A stretch of 64,000 nucleotides of DNA from a bacterium (GTDB lineage: Bacteria; Bacillota; Clostridia; Lachnospirales; Lachnospiraceae). Every line of letters begins with the position of its first letter. The stretch's first letter is position 1. The stretch covers positions 1 to 64,000 of the forward strand of contig JAMPFT010000018.1 in assembly GCA_023664305.1 (NCBI GenBank). The letters are read 5' to 3'. The notes beneath the pieces were generated by a model that was not told where the DNA came from, did no database searches, and saw only the letters and a program-made list of their open reading frames with translations. Position numbers and translations under genes: made by a program. This document shows, piece after piece, positions 9,935 through 18,556 of this stretch.

Positions 9935-11722
9935 ATGCGGAAAAACAACGAGTTTTTGGGACTGCTCTGCGGCCTTTACCTTGTGGGAATGATGGTGCTT
10001 CTGCCGCTTTACACAGGGGGCACTTTCTCGCAGCTGGGAGATACAAAATATATTCTGTTTCGAAATCTGACCCTGTTGTGCCTTGGCACATGGCTGGCAA
10101 TCTCTGCGGCGGAGGCGGTGAGGGAGCTGTGGTACAGTTTTTCACTTGCTTTGCGGAAGCGGCAGGGAAAGGAAGAACTGCAAGGAAAAGAAGAGCGGCA
10201 AGGGAAGGAAGAGCGGCAGGGAAAGGAAGAGCGGCAAGGGAAGGAAGAGCAGCAAGAAAAAGAGGAGCGGAAAGAGAAAGAGGAGCGTGAAACAGGGGAA
10301 AAGAGCCTTGGCGGCGCATCGGAGCGTCAGCCCGGCGGCCGGATGAAATTGAGCGCGACGGATGTTTTTGTATTGCTGTACGGTGGCACGGTCCTTTTGT
10401 CCGCTCTGTGCAGTCCGTACGGGGCAACGCCCTGGACGGGCTATCGGGAATGGTATATGGGAGCTATTTCCCAGCTTTTGTTTGTGGGAATTTATTTTTT
10501 CGTTTCCAGATGTTATGACGGGAAAAGATATCCGGTTTACATGGGGATTGCAGGTTTTTTTCTGGTGATCGTTTTTGGAATATTGCACCGTGTCGGCCTG
10601 GATCCGCTGGGGCTGATGAAGGACTTTGAGCCGAAAGACTGGACTTACAGCCATATGCTGTCAACGGTGGGAAATATCAACTGGTTCTGCGGGTATGCCG
10701 GCGTGGCGCTGGCGCTGCCGACGGCTTATTTCCTGAAGAGCAGACACAGATGGCAAGGGGTAGTCCTGTACCTGATCAGCGTGGCGGGGCTTTTCCTGCT
10801 TTTTATTCAGGGCAGCGATATCGGTGTGATCCTGACGGCGGTGTGTCTGTTGGTCTGCCTGGTCTGGGGATTTGGGGACAGGGAAATCTTTGGCAGAGCG
10901 CTTTTGCTGTTGGCCGGAATGTGCTTTTTGCTCCCCTGCTATGGCGGACTGGCAGCTCTTTTGGGAGAAAGCGCTCTGTGGGCTCTGCCGGAGGACAGCG
11001 TGGGCTGGCAGGTGATCGGAAGCGGTCTGTGGTGGGTGGCAGGAGCTGTGGTATTGTGCCTGTGGGTTCTGCTCCGAGGACAGGAACAGAGAGAAGCGAG
11101 AGGGCCGGAAGATCGCTCTCCTCGAAAGCCGGAAGCAGAAACGTCCAAAGACCGTACACTGCGCCGGAGGCGGCTGCGGGCGGCTGCGGTGGCTCTGCTG
11201 TTTTTGGCGCTGGCAGGCGGCGCGGCCTTTTTCCTGCTCAGCCAGCCTTCTGGGAAAATGTGGGGCAACGGAAGGGGAATGCTCTGGAGCGCTGCCGCCC
11301 GGGGATTTTTACAAAACAGTCCGCTGCGGAAGCTGATCGGAGTGGGGCCGGATTGCTTTGCGGAATACATTTATTCCACGGAAATCGGGAACGCGCTTTT
11401 TTTGTCAAAAGGAAGATGGGCGGGCTCCATATATGCAAACGCTCACAATGAATGGTTGAATCATCTGGTGAATTTGGGTATAATGGGGACGGGCCTTTAT
11501 CTGGGAATCTTTGTCACGGCCGCGGTGCGTTACCGCAGATGTTTGCCGGGGATTCTTGCGTTGGCGATGTATGGCGCGGTTTCCCTGACCGGCTTTCAGC
11601 AGTGCATGAGCACGCCGCTGCTTTTTTTGCTGTTGGGGCTGTGCGAGAGCAGAGAGAGGAATATCGTCCTGCAGGGATTCGGAGAAAGCGGACGGGAAGA
11701 AGCAGGGGAGATATTTTTCTGA
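9935..11722 (+). CDS. O-antigen ligase/polymerase-like membrane protein (Wzy_C type)
   Basis: A 595-residue multi-pass membrane protein. The C-terminal region contains NAHNEWLNHLVNLGIMGTGLYL, the pattern shared by O-antigen ligases and polymerases (WaaL/Wzy), and a large extracellular loop before it (SPLRKLIGVGPDCF). In Gram-positives such proteins assemble surface glycans or glycosylate surface molecules; the actual substrate is unknown. Residues ~76-123 form a highly charged RQGKEE repeat between the second and third membrane segments. A second charged insert (EQREARGPEDRSPRKPEAE) occurs near residue 390. ATG at 9935 is chosen as it opens directly into the first membrane segment; an upstream TTG at 9896 is weaker. 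No glycan genes are adjacent. Confidence 0.72.
   Translation: MRKNNEFLGLLCGLYLVGMMVLLPLYTGGTFSQLGDTKYILFRNLTLLCLGTWLAISAAEAVRELWYSFSLALRKRQGKEELQGKEERQGKEERQGKEERQGKEEQQEKEERKEKEERETGEKSLGGASERQPGGRMKLSATDVFVLLYGGTVLLSALCSPYGATPWTGYREWYMGAISQLLFVGIYFFVSRCYDGKRYPVYMGIAGFFLVIVFGILHRVGLDPLGLMKDFEPKDWTYSHMLSTVGNINWFCGYAGVALALPTAYFLKSRHRWQGVVLYLISVAGLFLLFIQGSDIGVILTAVCLLVCLVWGFGDREIFGRALLLLAGMCFLLPCYGGLAALLGESALWALPEDSVGWQVIGSGLWWVAGAVVLCLWVLLRGQEQREARGPEDRSPRKPEAETSKDRTLRRRRLRAAAVALLFLALAGGAAFFLLSQPSGKMWGNGRGMLWSAAARGFLQNSPLRKLIGVGPDCFAEYIYSTEIGNALFLSKGRWAGSIYANAHNEWLNHLVNLGIMGTGLYLGIFVTAAVRYRRCLPGILALAMYGAVSLTGFQQCMSTPLLFLLLGLCESRERNIVLQGFGESGREEAGEIFF
10160..10303 (+). repeat. In-frame 18-bp repeat array encoding RQGKEE units
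   Basis: About eight consecutive 18-bp units keep the reading frame and encode RQGKEE, LQGKEE, RQGKEE (x3), QQEKEE, RKEKEE and a degenerate last unit. The array lies in a loop between membrane segments of the Wzy-like protein, so its length could vary without breaking the frame. Confidence 0.85.
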
Positions 11723-11942
11723 AAGCGAAACAAGGTCGGAAGGAGCAGGAAGCGACTTCAGAAAGCGAAACAAGGTCGGAAAAAGCAGGAAGCGACTTCA
11801 GAAAGCGGAACAAAGTCGGAAAGAGCAGGAAGCGACTTCAGAAAGAGGAACAAGGTCGAAAAGAGCAGGAAGCGACTTCAGAAAGAGGAACAAGGTCGGA
11901 AAAAGCAGGAAGCGATTCCTGAAAGAAGAGCAAAGCGAAAAG
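11721..11942. repeat. 40-bp minisatellite, five copies plus a partial sixth
   Basis: Five consecutive 40-bp units at 11721-11760, 11761-11800, 11801-11840, 11841-11880 and 11881-11920, each with the core GTCGGAAAAAGCAGGAAGCG or a close variant, followed by a decayed partial unit to about 11942. The period is not a multiple of three and all frames stay open, so it is a DNA repeat rather than a coding one. The first unit begins at the stop codon of the Wzy-like gene and the array ends just before prmA. Confidence 0.93.
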
Positions 11943-11964
11943 ATAGAAAGGCAGGACAACGGTT

Positions 11965-12963
11965 ATGAAGTGGATGAGATTTCGGATCAAGACGGTGACG
12001 GAAGCTGAGGATATCGTTATCAGTACCCTTTATGATATCGGCCTGGAGGGTGCGCAGATCGAAGATAAGGTGCCGCTGACTGCCCTGGAGAAGGAGCAGA
12101 TGTTTGTGGATATTCTTCCGGAGGGGCCGGAGGATGACGGGATTGCGTATCTGAATTTTTTTGTGGAAAAGAAGGAGGACGGCAGTCTGGAGCTTCAGGG
12201 AGAAGCGACAGATGCGGATACGGTGCTGAAAAGCATTCGAGACGAGCTTGAGGAGTTGAGATCGTTCTGCGAGATCGGCGAGGGAACCGTCGCGGTGGAC
12301 GAGACGGAGGATATCGACTGGATCAACAATTGGAAGCAGTATTTTCACCAATTTTATATTGACGATATTCTGGTGATCCCTTCCTGGGAGGAGAAAGAAG
12401 GAGACGGCGCGGATGGACCGGTGCTTCATATTGATCCGGGCACCGCGTTCGGCACCGGGATGCATGAGACGACGCAGCTTTGTATCAGGCAGCTGAGAAA
12501 ATATATAACGCCTCAGACAAGGCTTTTGGATGTGGGAACGGGAAGCGGTATTCTGGCGATTCTTTCCCTGATGTTCGGCGCGGAGTATGTGGTGGGGACG
12601 GATCTGGATCCCTGCGCGGCGGAGGCCGTGGCGCAGAATTGTGCGGCCAATGGGGTCGGGCCGGATCGGTTCGAGATGATGATCGGAAACATTATTACGG
12701 ATAAAGCCGTGCAGAACCGGGTGGGTTACGGCTGTTACGATATCGTGGCGGCGAATATTCTGGCGGATGTGTTGGTGCAGCTGACTCCCGTGATCGTAAA
12801 TCAGCTGAAGCCCGGCGGGATTTATATTACCTCCGGGATCCTGGACGACAGGGAAGACACGGTGACGGAAGCCGTAAAGTCGGCGGGACTGGAGGTGCTG
12901 GAGGTAACTTATCAGGGCGAATGGGTCAGTGTCACGGCGAGGAAGAAACCGGAGAAGGAATGA
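11965..12963 (+). CDS. prmA: Ribosomal protein L11 methyltransferase
   Basis: Methylates L11 using S-adenosylmethionine. The N-terminal L11-recognition part starts MKWMRFRIKTVTEAEDIV. The SAM-binding motif LLDVGTGSGILAI is at residues ~187-199 and NILADVLVQL, the PrmA post-motif, near residue 265. HIDPGTAFGTGMHETTQLC precedes the SAM fold as in all PrmA proteins. Length 332 is slightly above average because of an acidic insertion near residues 50-75. It is followed after 109 bases by rsmE, another translation-machinery methyltransferase; the pair is often adjacent in Firmicutes. Confidence 0.95.
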   Translation: MKWMRFRIKTVTEAEDIVISTLYDIGLEGAQIEDKVPLTALEKEQMFVDILPEGPEDDGIAYLNFFVEKKEDGSLELQGEATDADTVLKSIRDELEELRSFCEIGEGTVAVDETEDIDWINNWKQYFHQFYIDDILVIPSWEEKEGDGADGPVLHIDPGTAFGTGMHETTQLCIRQLRKYITPQTRLLDVGTGSGILAILSLMFGAEYVVGTDLDPCAAEAVAQNCAANGVGPDRFEMMIGNIITDKAVQNRVGYGCYDIVAANILADVLVQLTPVIVNQLKPGGIYITSGILDDREDTVTEAVKSAGLEVLEVTYQGEWVSVTARKKPEKE

Positions 12964-13072
12964 CCCGCGGCGGAGCGGCGGGACTCGGCGCCGAGAGACA
13001 GAAATTGCTGCTTTCGGTTTGTAGGGAAGAAGAAGGAACCGAGGGAGTAAGGTATTCCGGGAGGAAAAATTT

Positions 13073-13831
13073 GTGTATCAGTTTTTTGTAGAGCCGGGAC
13101 AGATTAATATAGATGACAAAAGTGTCATAATAACGGGAACGGATGTCAACCATATCAAAAACGTACTCCGGATGAAGCCGGGGGAGGAAATCAGCGTCAG
13201 CAACGGCCGGGACGGCCGGGAATATCGCTGTGGGATTGAGGAGCTGAAGGAGGACAGGATTCTCTGCAGACTGCGGTTCATTAAGGAGGAAAATGCGGAG
13301 CTGCCTGTCAGGGTATTCCTGTTTCAGGGGCTTCCCAAGGCGGACAAGATGGAGCTTATCGTTCAGAAGGCGGTAGAACTCGGGGTCTGCGAGATCATCC
13401 CGGTAGCGGCAAAACGCTGTGTGGTAAAGCTGGACGACAGAAAAGCGGCGGCAAGAACGGCGAGATGGCAGGGAATCGCAGAGGCGGCCGCGAAGCAAAG
13501 CAGGCGGGGCGTAATTCCTTTGGTTCATGAGGTGACAGGGTTTCGCGAGGCGGTAAAGAAAGCATCTGACATGGATGTCAGATTGATTCCCTACGAGCTT
13601 GCACAGGGGATGGAGAAGACGAAAAAGCTTTTGGAGGGCATCCGTCCGGGACAGAGTATCGCTGTGTTTATCGGGCCGGAAGGCGGGTTCGAGGAGGAGG
13701 AGATTTGTCTGGCGAAGGAACAGGGCATTGAGCCGGTGACGCTGGGAAAAAGGATCCTGCGCACGGAGACGGCGGGGCTTGTAGCTCTTGCGTGGATTGG
13801 GTATGTGCTGGAAGGCACAGGGATCGAATAG
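13073..13831 (+). CDS. rsmE: 16S rRNA (uracil-1498-N3)-methyltransferase
   Basis: Methylates U1498 in the decoding region of 16S rRNA. The N-terminal PUA-like part carries HIKNVLRMKPGEEI and SNGRDGREY. The C-terminal SPOUT/trefoil-knot part shows FIGPEGGFEEEE and LGKRILRTETAGLVAL, the two diagnostic motifs. Start is GTG at 13073, with GGGAGGAAA upstream, giving the usual MYQFF N-terminus. Length 252 is typical. It lies between prmA and the cysteine desulfurase gene, 40 bases from the latter. Confidence 0.95.
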   Translation: MYQFFVEPGQINIDDKSVIITGTDVNHIKNVLRMKPGEEISVSNGRDGREYRCGIEELKEDRILCRLRFIKEENAELPVRVFLFQGLPKADKMELIVQKAVELGVCEIIPVAAKRCVVKLDDRKAAARTARWQGIAEAAAKQSRRGVIPLVHEVTGFREAVKKASDMDVRLIPYELAQGMEKTKKLLEGIRPGQSIAVFIGPEGGFEEEEICLAKEQGIEPVTLGKRILRTETAGLVALAWIGYVLEGTGIE

Positions 13832-13871
13832 ACCGCATATGCTATGTTATACGGACCCGGAGGAGAAGAAA

Positions 13872-15041
13872 ATGGAAGTGTATTTGGACAATTCTGCTAC
13901 GACGCGCGTATTTCCCGAAGTGGCGGAATTGATGACGAAAATAATGTGTGAAGACTATGGCAACCCTTCCAGTCTTCACAGGAAGGGCGTACAGGCGGAG
14001 AATTATCTGCGCGATGCAAAGGAGACTCTGGCGAGGCTGTTGAAGGTAAATGAAAAGGAAATTTTCTTTACCTCAGGCGGAACGGAGTCAGACAATATGG
14101 CGCTGACGGGCTGCGCTCTTGCAAACGGCAGAAGGGGAAAGCATATCATTACCACCCGGATAGAGCATCCGGCGGTTTTAAAGACCTGCGCTTACCTGGA
14201 AACGTTGGGCTACAGAGTGACCTATCTGCCGGTAGACCGAACGGGGCGCATTTCCCTGGAGGAACTGAAGCGGGCCATGAGCGCGGATACGATTCTGGTA
14301 TCGATTATGCATACCAACAATGAGATCGGCGCGCTGCAGCCCATTGCGGAGGCGGGAGATCTGATCAGGCGGATGAACCCCTACACCCTGTTTCATGTGG
14401 ACGCGGTACAGGGCTTTGGCAAGGCAAGGATTTACCCGAAGAGGATGGGGATCGATCTTTTGTCGGCAAGCGGTCATAAGATCCACGGCCCCAAGGGCGT
14501 CGGCATTCTTTATGTCAATGAGCGGGTAAAAATCCAGCCACTGATCTACGGAGGCGGACAGCAGATGAATCTCCGCTCCGGAACGGACAATGTACCCGGA
14601 GCCGCGGGGATGGCGAGGGCGGCGGAGCTGCTCTATGACCATTACGAGGAAGATGCGGCGAGACTGTACCGCTGCAAAAAGCATTTTATGGACGGAGTGA
14701 GGATGATCGAAGGGGTACGCATCAACGGTTTGCTGCCGGGAGAGCCGGACGGAAGCGGTACAGCCCCCCATATTGTCAGCGTGTCCGTGCCGGGAGTCAG
14801 GAGCGAGGTGCTGCTTCACACGTTGGAGGAGGCAGGAATCTATGTGTCCGCGGGAAGCGCCTGCGCGGCCCGCAAGCCCCAGCCGTCGGCGACCCTGAAA
14901 GCCATCGGCCTGGAGAAGCCGCTTTTGGAATCCACCGTGCGGTTCAGCTTTTCCGTGTATACCACCGAGGAAGAAATAGACTATACATTGCGGGAATTGT
15001 ATGATAAAATTCCTATGCTGAGAAGATACGCGCGCAAGTAG
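13872..15041 (+). CDS. Cysteine desulfurase (IscS/NifS family), sulfur donor for ThiI
   Basis: Removes sulfur from cysteine as an enzyme-bound persulfide. The PLP lysine is in SASGHKIHGPKG and the persulfide cysteine in SAGSACAARKPQPS, near residue 330. NNEIGALQPI and HVDAVQGFGK are also conserved. ATG at 13872 follows GGAGAAGAAA; the longer frame that starts inside rsmE is not used. Length 389 is normal. The next gene is thiI, 69 bases away. In Bacillus a dedicated desulfurase (NifZ) feeds ThiI in 4-thiouridine synthesis, so that role is the best guess here rather than general Fe-S assembly. Confidence 0.93.
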   Translation: MEVYLDNSATTRVFPEVAELMTKIMCEDYGNPSSLHRKGVQAENYLRDAKETLARLLKVNEKEIFFTSGGTESDNMALTGCALANGRRGKHIITTRIEHPAVLKTCAYLETLGYRVTYLPVDRTGRISLEELKRAMSADTILVSIMHTNNEIGALQPIAEAGDLIRRMNPYTLFHVDAVQGFGKARIYPKRMGIDLLSASGHKIHGPKGVGILYVNERVKIQPLIYGGGQQMNLRSGTDNVPGAAGMARAAELLYDHYEEDAARLYRCKKHFMDGVRMIEGVRINGLLPGEPDGSGTAPHIVSVSVPGVRSEVLLHTLEEAGIYVSAGSACAARKPQPSATLKAIGLEKPLLESTVRFSFSVYTTEEEIDYTLRELYDKIPMLRRYARK

Positions 15042-15110
15042 CATCCGCGCAGCCTGCGGCTTCGGAGGAGCGCAGTCCCTCCGAAGCGTACAGCGCAGAA
15101 AGGAAGAAGC

Positions 15111-16289
15111 ATGTTCAGTTCTTTTTTGATAAAGTATGCCGAGATCGGCGTCAAGGGAAGAAACCGTTATCTGTTTGAGGATGCCCTGATTCATCAGATT
15201 AAGTTTTCCCTGAAAAAATGCGAGGGGAAATTTCTGATCACAAAGTCCCAGGGACGTATTTATGTGGAGGCACAGGAAGAGTTTGACTATGAGGAGACCG
15301 TAGAGCATCTGCAGCATGTATTCGGAATCTCCGGCATCTGTCCCATGATCTATGTGGAAGACGAGGGCTTTGAGAAGCTTCGCGACAGGGTGATCCGTTA
15401 CATGGACGAGGTATATCCCGACAAAGAAAAAACCTTCAAGGTCAACTGCAGGCGCGCCCGGAAAGATTATCCGCTGGAATCCATGGAAGTAAACGCGGCG
15501 CTGGGAGAGGCGCTTTTGGACGCTTATCCCGAGCTGCGCGTGGACGTACACCGGCCGGATATCCTGTTGAATGTGGAGATTCGGGAGAAGATCTATATTT
15601 ACTCCGAGGTCATCCCCGGCCCCGGAGGAATGCCGGTGGGAACGGGCGGCAAGGCGATGCTTCTCTTGTCCGGCGGCATCGATTCCCCTGTGGCCGGGTA
15701 TATGATTGCCAAGCGTGGCGTAAAGATCGATGCCGTTTATTTTCATGCGCCCCCCTATACAAGCGACAGGGCAAAACAGAAGGTGGTGGATCTTGCAAGG
15801 CTGGTCTCCCGTTATGCGGGGCCGATCTATCTGCATGTCATCAACTTTACGGACATTCAGCTTTATATTTATGAGAAATGCCCGCACGAGGAGCTGACGA
15901 TTATCATGCGTCGCTATATGATGCGGATCGCGGAGCATATTGCGAAGGAGACGGAGTGTCAGGGGCTGATTACGGGCGAGAGCATCGGACAGGTGGCGTC
16001 TCAGACCATGGCGTCCCTCGCCGCGACCGACGAGGTGTGCGGACTTCCCGTGTACCGCCCGCTGATCGGCTTTGACAAGGAGGAGATCGTAGCGGTATCG
16101 AAAAAGATAGATACCTTTGAGACGTCAATCCTTCCCTTTGAGGACTGCTGCACCATTTTTGTGGCCAAGCATCCCGTGACAAAGCCGAATGTCAATATTA
16201 TCCGCAGGCATGAGAGGAATCTGGAGGAGAAAATAGACGGGCTGGTGAAGACTGCTCTGGAGACGGACGAGCTGATTATTGTCGGGTGA
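15111..16289 (+). CDS. thiI: tRNA 4-thiouridine synthase ThiI
   Basis: Adenylates U8 of tRNA and inserts sulfur to make s4U; may also serve thiazole synthesis. Seen: N-terminal ferredoxin-like part (KYAEIGVKGRNR), a THUMP domain at about residues 60-165, and the PP-loop motif LLSGGIDSPVAGY near residue 185. TGESIGQVASQTMASL and EDCCTIFVAKHP follow. There is no C-terminal rhodanese domain, as in Bacillus-type ThiI, fitting use of the neighbouring desulfurase. AAAGGAAGAAG precedes the ATG. A copy of the dispersed structured repeat follows. Confidence 0.96.
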   Translation: MFSSFLIKYAEIGVKGRNRYLFEDALIHQIKFSLKKCEGKFLITKSQGRIYVEAQEEFDYEETVEHLQHVFGISGICPMIYVEDEGFEKLRDRVIRYMDEVYPDKEKTFKVNCRRARKDYPLESMEVNAALGEALLDAYPELRVDVHRPDILLNVEIREKIYIYSEVIPGPGGMPVGTGGKAMLLLSGGIDSPVAGYMIAKRGVKIDAVYFHAPPYTSDRAKQKVVDLARLVSRYAGPIYLHVINFTDIQLYIYEKCPHEELTIIMRRYMMRIAEHIAKETECQGLITGESIGQVASQTMASLAATDEVCGLPVYRPLIGFDKEEIVAVSKKIDTFETSILPFEDCCTIFVAKHPVTKPNVNIIRRHERNLEEKIDGLVKTALETDELIIVG

Positions 16290-16316
16290 CAAAAAGCGTC
16301 GCGCAATTTCCCATAA

Positions 16317-16390
16317 AAAAGTGCCCATATGGGCACTTAGAAGAATGCTTCGCATTCTTCCCCTGCTACGACGAAGCTTCCTATAGAGTA
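16317..16390 (+). repeat. Dispersed structured repeat, copy A
   Basis: Downstream of thiI. It contains a 20-base perfect palindrome AAGTGCCCATATGGGCACTT (16319-16338), a second hairpin AAGAATGCTTCGCATTCTT, then CTACGACGAAGCTTCCTATAGAG-like sequence to 16388. The same order is found on the minus strand at 27904-27972 and, without the middle hairpin, at 61698-61745. Confidence 0.85.
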
Positions 16391-16395
16391 AAAGA

Positions 16396-16428
16396 AAAGG
16401 CTCACGGGGTGTGTCCTCCGGAGCCTTT
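16396..16428 (-). terminator. Terminator of the HPr-like gene
   Basis: On the minus strand AAAGGCTC pairs with GAGCCTTT, followed by a T-rich tract (CTTTT). It lies 33 bases past the stop codon of the HPr-like gene. Confidence 0.75.
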
Positions 16429-16460
16429 GCCTCTGCTTTCCCGTTATGTAATATCGCAGC

Positions 16461-16691
16461 TTACACGATATATGCCTTCAGTACGCTCAATACTTCTTCT
16501 ACGCCGTCTTCTGCATGAATGTTCAGATCGATCGGTTTGGAAAGATCCAGACTGAAAATGCCCATGATGGATTTGGCGTCGATGACATATCTGCCGGATA
16601 CCAGATCGAAATCAAAATCAAACTTCGTAATATCGTTTACGAAAGACTTTACCTTGTCGATAGAATTAAGAGAAATCTGTACGGTTTTCAT
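16461..16691 (-). CDS. HPr-like protein lacking the phosphorylatable histidine motif
   Basis: A 76-residue protein with the size and fold pattern of PTS phosphocarrier HPr. The Ser46 region is well kept (DAKSIMGIFSLDLSKP), but the active-site segment that normally reads GLHARPA is replaced by SIDKVKSFVND, with no histidine. By analogy with Bacillus Crh, it could be phosphorylated on serine by HPr kinase and act only in regulation such as catabolite control; that is inference. It has its own promoter and terminator and points against its neighbours. AAAGGAGG precedes the ATG at 16691. Confidence 0.82.
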   Translation of the reverse strand: MKTVQISLNSIDKVKSFVNDITKFDFDFDLVSGRYVIDAKSIMGIFSLDLSKPIDLNIHAEDGVEEVLSVLKAYIV

Positions 16692-16727
16692 TGTTGACCT
16701 CCTTTATATTTTCTTGCTCTTGACTCC

Positions 16728-16756
16728 ATATTAAGGGCTGGACATTTAAAAGTCAA
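16728..16756 (-). promoter_or_regulatory. Promoter of the HPr-like gene
   Basis: Minus strand: TTGACT (16751-16756) and TAATAT (16728-16733) with a 17-base spacer, about 37 bases before the start codon. Confidence 0.75.
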
Positions 16757-16789
16757 GGATAAATCAGTACAAAAAAAGTGAGGATTCTC

Positions 16790-18166
16790 ATGAAAAATGT
16801 GGCATTACATAATCTGGGCTGCAAAGTGAATTTTTATGAAACGGAAGTTATGCGGCAAAAGCTACAGGAAAAGGGATATCATATTGTGCCGTTTGACAGT
16901 AAGGCGGATATTTATATCATAAATACCTGTACCGTCACAAACATTGCGGACAGAAAGAGCAGACAGATGCTGCACAGGGCAAAAAGTCTGAATCCGGACG
17001 CCGTAGTGGTGGCCGTAGGCTGTTATGTGCAGACCGGGAAAGAAGCTCTGGAGAAAGACGGGGCCGTAGATCTGATGATCGGAAATAACCGGAAGAAGGA
17101 TATTGTGGAGCTGCTGGAGGAGTATCTGGCGGGGCGGGAGGGGAACCCCTGCAAAAGCGCGGCTGTTTTGGAGATCGACCGCGCCTGTGAGTATGAGGAG
17201 ATGCAGCTAAGGCAGAGCGCGGAGCATACCCGGGTTTACGTCAAGATACAGGACGGCTGCAACCAGTTCTGCTCGTACTGCGCCATTCCCCATGCCAGGG
17301 GGCGGGTGAGAAGCCGCAGGGCGGAAGATATCCTAAAGGAAATTCGCGGCATTGCCGGGAGAGGCGTTAAAGAGATCGTGCTCACAGGGATTCACATCAG
17401 CTCCTACGGGACGGATTTTGACGGGGAAAGCTGGCTGCAGGGGAAAAGCGTGCCGGTGTATCTGGGAGAGAGACTTGCGTACGGCGGCGGGAGCAGGCTG
17501 ATCGACCTGGTGGAGAAAATCCATGAGATTCCGGGACCGGAGAGAATCCGCCTGGGCTCTCTGGAACCCAGGATTGTGACGGCAGAGGCGGCGGACAGGC
17601 TGGCGGCGCTGCCGAAGGTATGTCCGCACTTTCACCTTTCACTGCAGAGCGGATGCGACGAAACGCTGCGCCGGATGAATAGACATTATACCACCGGGGA
17701 ATACTGTACAGGTGTGGAGCAGCTGCGCAGAGCCTTCGGACATCCGGCGGTCACTACGGATGTGATCGTAGGCTTCCCCGGAGAGACGCGGGAGGAGTTT
17801 GCGCAGACAAAAAAATTTTTGGAAGAGATCCGCTTTTATGAGATGCACGTCTTTAAATATTCAAAGCGGCAGGGAACCGCTGCGGCGAAGATGCCCGGCC
17901 AGGTATCGGAGGAGGAAAAGGCGGTCCGAAGCGGCGAGTTGATTGCCATGGAGAAGCGGCAGTCTGCGGAATTTCGCAGAACATACATAGGACGTGAGGC
18001 GGAAGTGCTTTTGGAGGATACCGTACAGATTGAGGGCACGCTCTGGAGAACGGGACATACCCGGGATTATGTAAAAGTCGCCGTGAAAGCGGAGGAAGCG
18101 CCGCCTGCGAATGAAACGGTAAAGGTCCGCGTCAGAGGCTTTCTGACCGAAGAAATTCTGATGTAG
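16790..18166 (+). CDS. mtaB: tRNA t6A37 methylthiotransferase MtaB
   Basis: Radical-SAM enzyme that adds a methylthio group to t6A37 in tRNAs reading ANN codons. The N-terminal UPF0004 domain begins HNLGCKVNFYETE with the first cluster cysteine at residue 11. The radical-SAM triad is CNQFCSYC (Cys157, 161, 164), followed by IPHARGRVRSR typical of MtaB. A TRAM domain closes the protein. ATG at 16790 is preferred over GTG at 16778, whose GTGAGG serves as its ribosome binding site. Length 458 is slightly long, with an extra loop near residues 205-225. Confidence 0.94.
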   Translation: MKNVALHNLGCKVNFYETEVMRQKLQEKGYHIVPFDSKADIYIINTCTVTNIADRKSRQMLHRAKSLNPDAVVVAVGCYVQTGKEALEKDGAVDLMIGNNRKKDIVELLEEYLAGREGNPCKSAAVLEIDRACEYEEMQLRQSAEHTRVYVKIQDGCNQFCSYCAIPHARGRVRSRRAEDILKEIRGIAGRGVKEIVLTGIHISSYGTDFDGESWLQGKSVPVYLGERLAYGGGSRLIDLVEKIHEIPGPERIRLGSLEPRIVTAEAADRLAALPKVCPHFHLSLQSGCDETLRRMNRHYTTGEYCTGVEQLRRAFGHPAVTTDVIVGFPGETREEFAQTKKFLEEIRFYEMHVFKYSKRQGTAAAKMPGQVSEEEKAVRSGELIAMEKRQSAEFRRTYIGREAEVLLEDTVQIEGTLWRTGHTRDYVKVAVKAEEAPPANETVKVRVRGFLTEEILM

Positions 18167-18268
18167 TGTGCCTTAGCGGCTTGAATTTTATGTGTAAATG
18201 CGTTATAGTAAAAATAGTAGCGTTTTTTATAAACGGATTCGCCGGTTACGGAATCGCGGAGGGTTGGT

Positions 18269-18532
18269 ATGCAGGATTTTGGAAACACACAATATTTTAA
18301 GGTCGAGACAGAGACGAGGACGGATGCAAATCTGGTGCTGGCCACTGTATACGAGGCGCTGACGGAAAAAGGGTATAATCCGGTGAATCAGATCGTCGGG
18401 TATATTATGAGCGGCGATCCCACCTATATTACCAGCCATAAAAACGCGCGCAGCCTGATCATGAAGGTGGAGAGGGACGAGCTTGTGGAGGAGCTGCTGG
18501 CGGAATACATCCATAACAAGAACTGGGAATAA
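18269..18532 (+). CDS. ireB: IreB family regulatory phosphoprotein (DUF965)
   Basis: An 87-residue protein matching IreB, which in Enterococcus is phosphorylated by the kinase IreK and modulates cephalosporin resistance. Family pattern seen across the whole length: [33 protein letters not shown] and ELLAEYI near the end. GGAGGG lies before the ATG. It forms the conserved trio ireB-ruvX-DUF1292 with the next two genes, with a 24-base gap to ruvX. Confidence 0.93.
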   Translation: MQDFGNTQYFKVETETRTDANLVLATVYEALTEKGYNPVNQIVGYIMSGDPTYITSHKNARSLIMKVERDELVEELLAEYIHNKNWE

Positions 18533-18556
18533 GGTGGGAAGGTTAGGAGGCGGCCT

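Noticed and set aside
11721..11920. 40-bp repeats considered as a CRISPR array
   Set aside because: Units are directly contiguous with no unique spacers and no cas genes nearby.
14178..15938. 586-codon minus-strand frame across the desulfurase and thiI genes
   Set aside because: Spans two well-recognised plus-strand genes and their gap, with no family resemblance or ribosome site.
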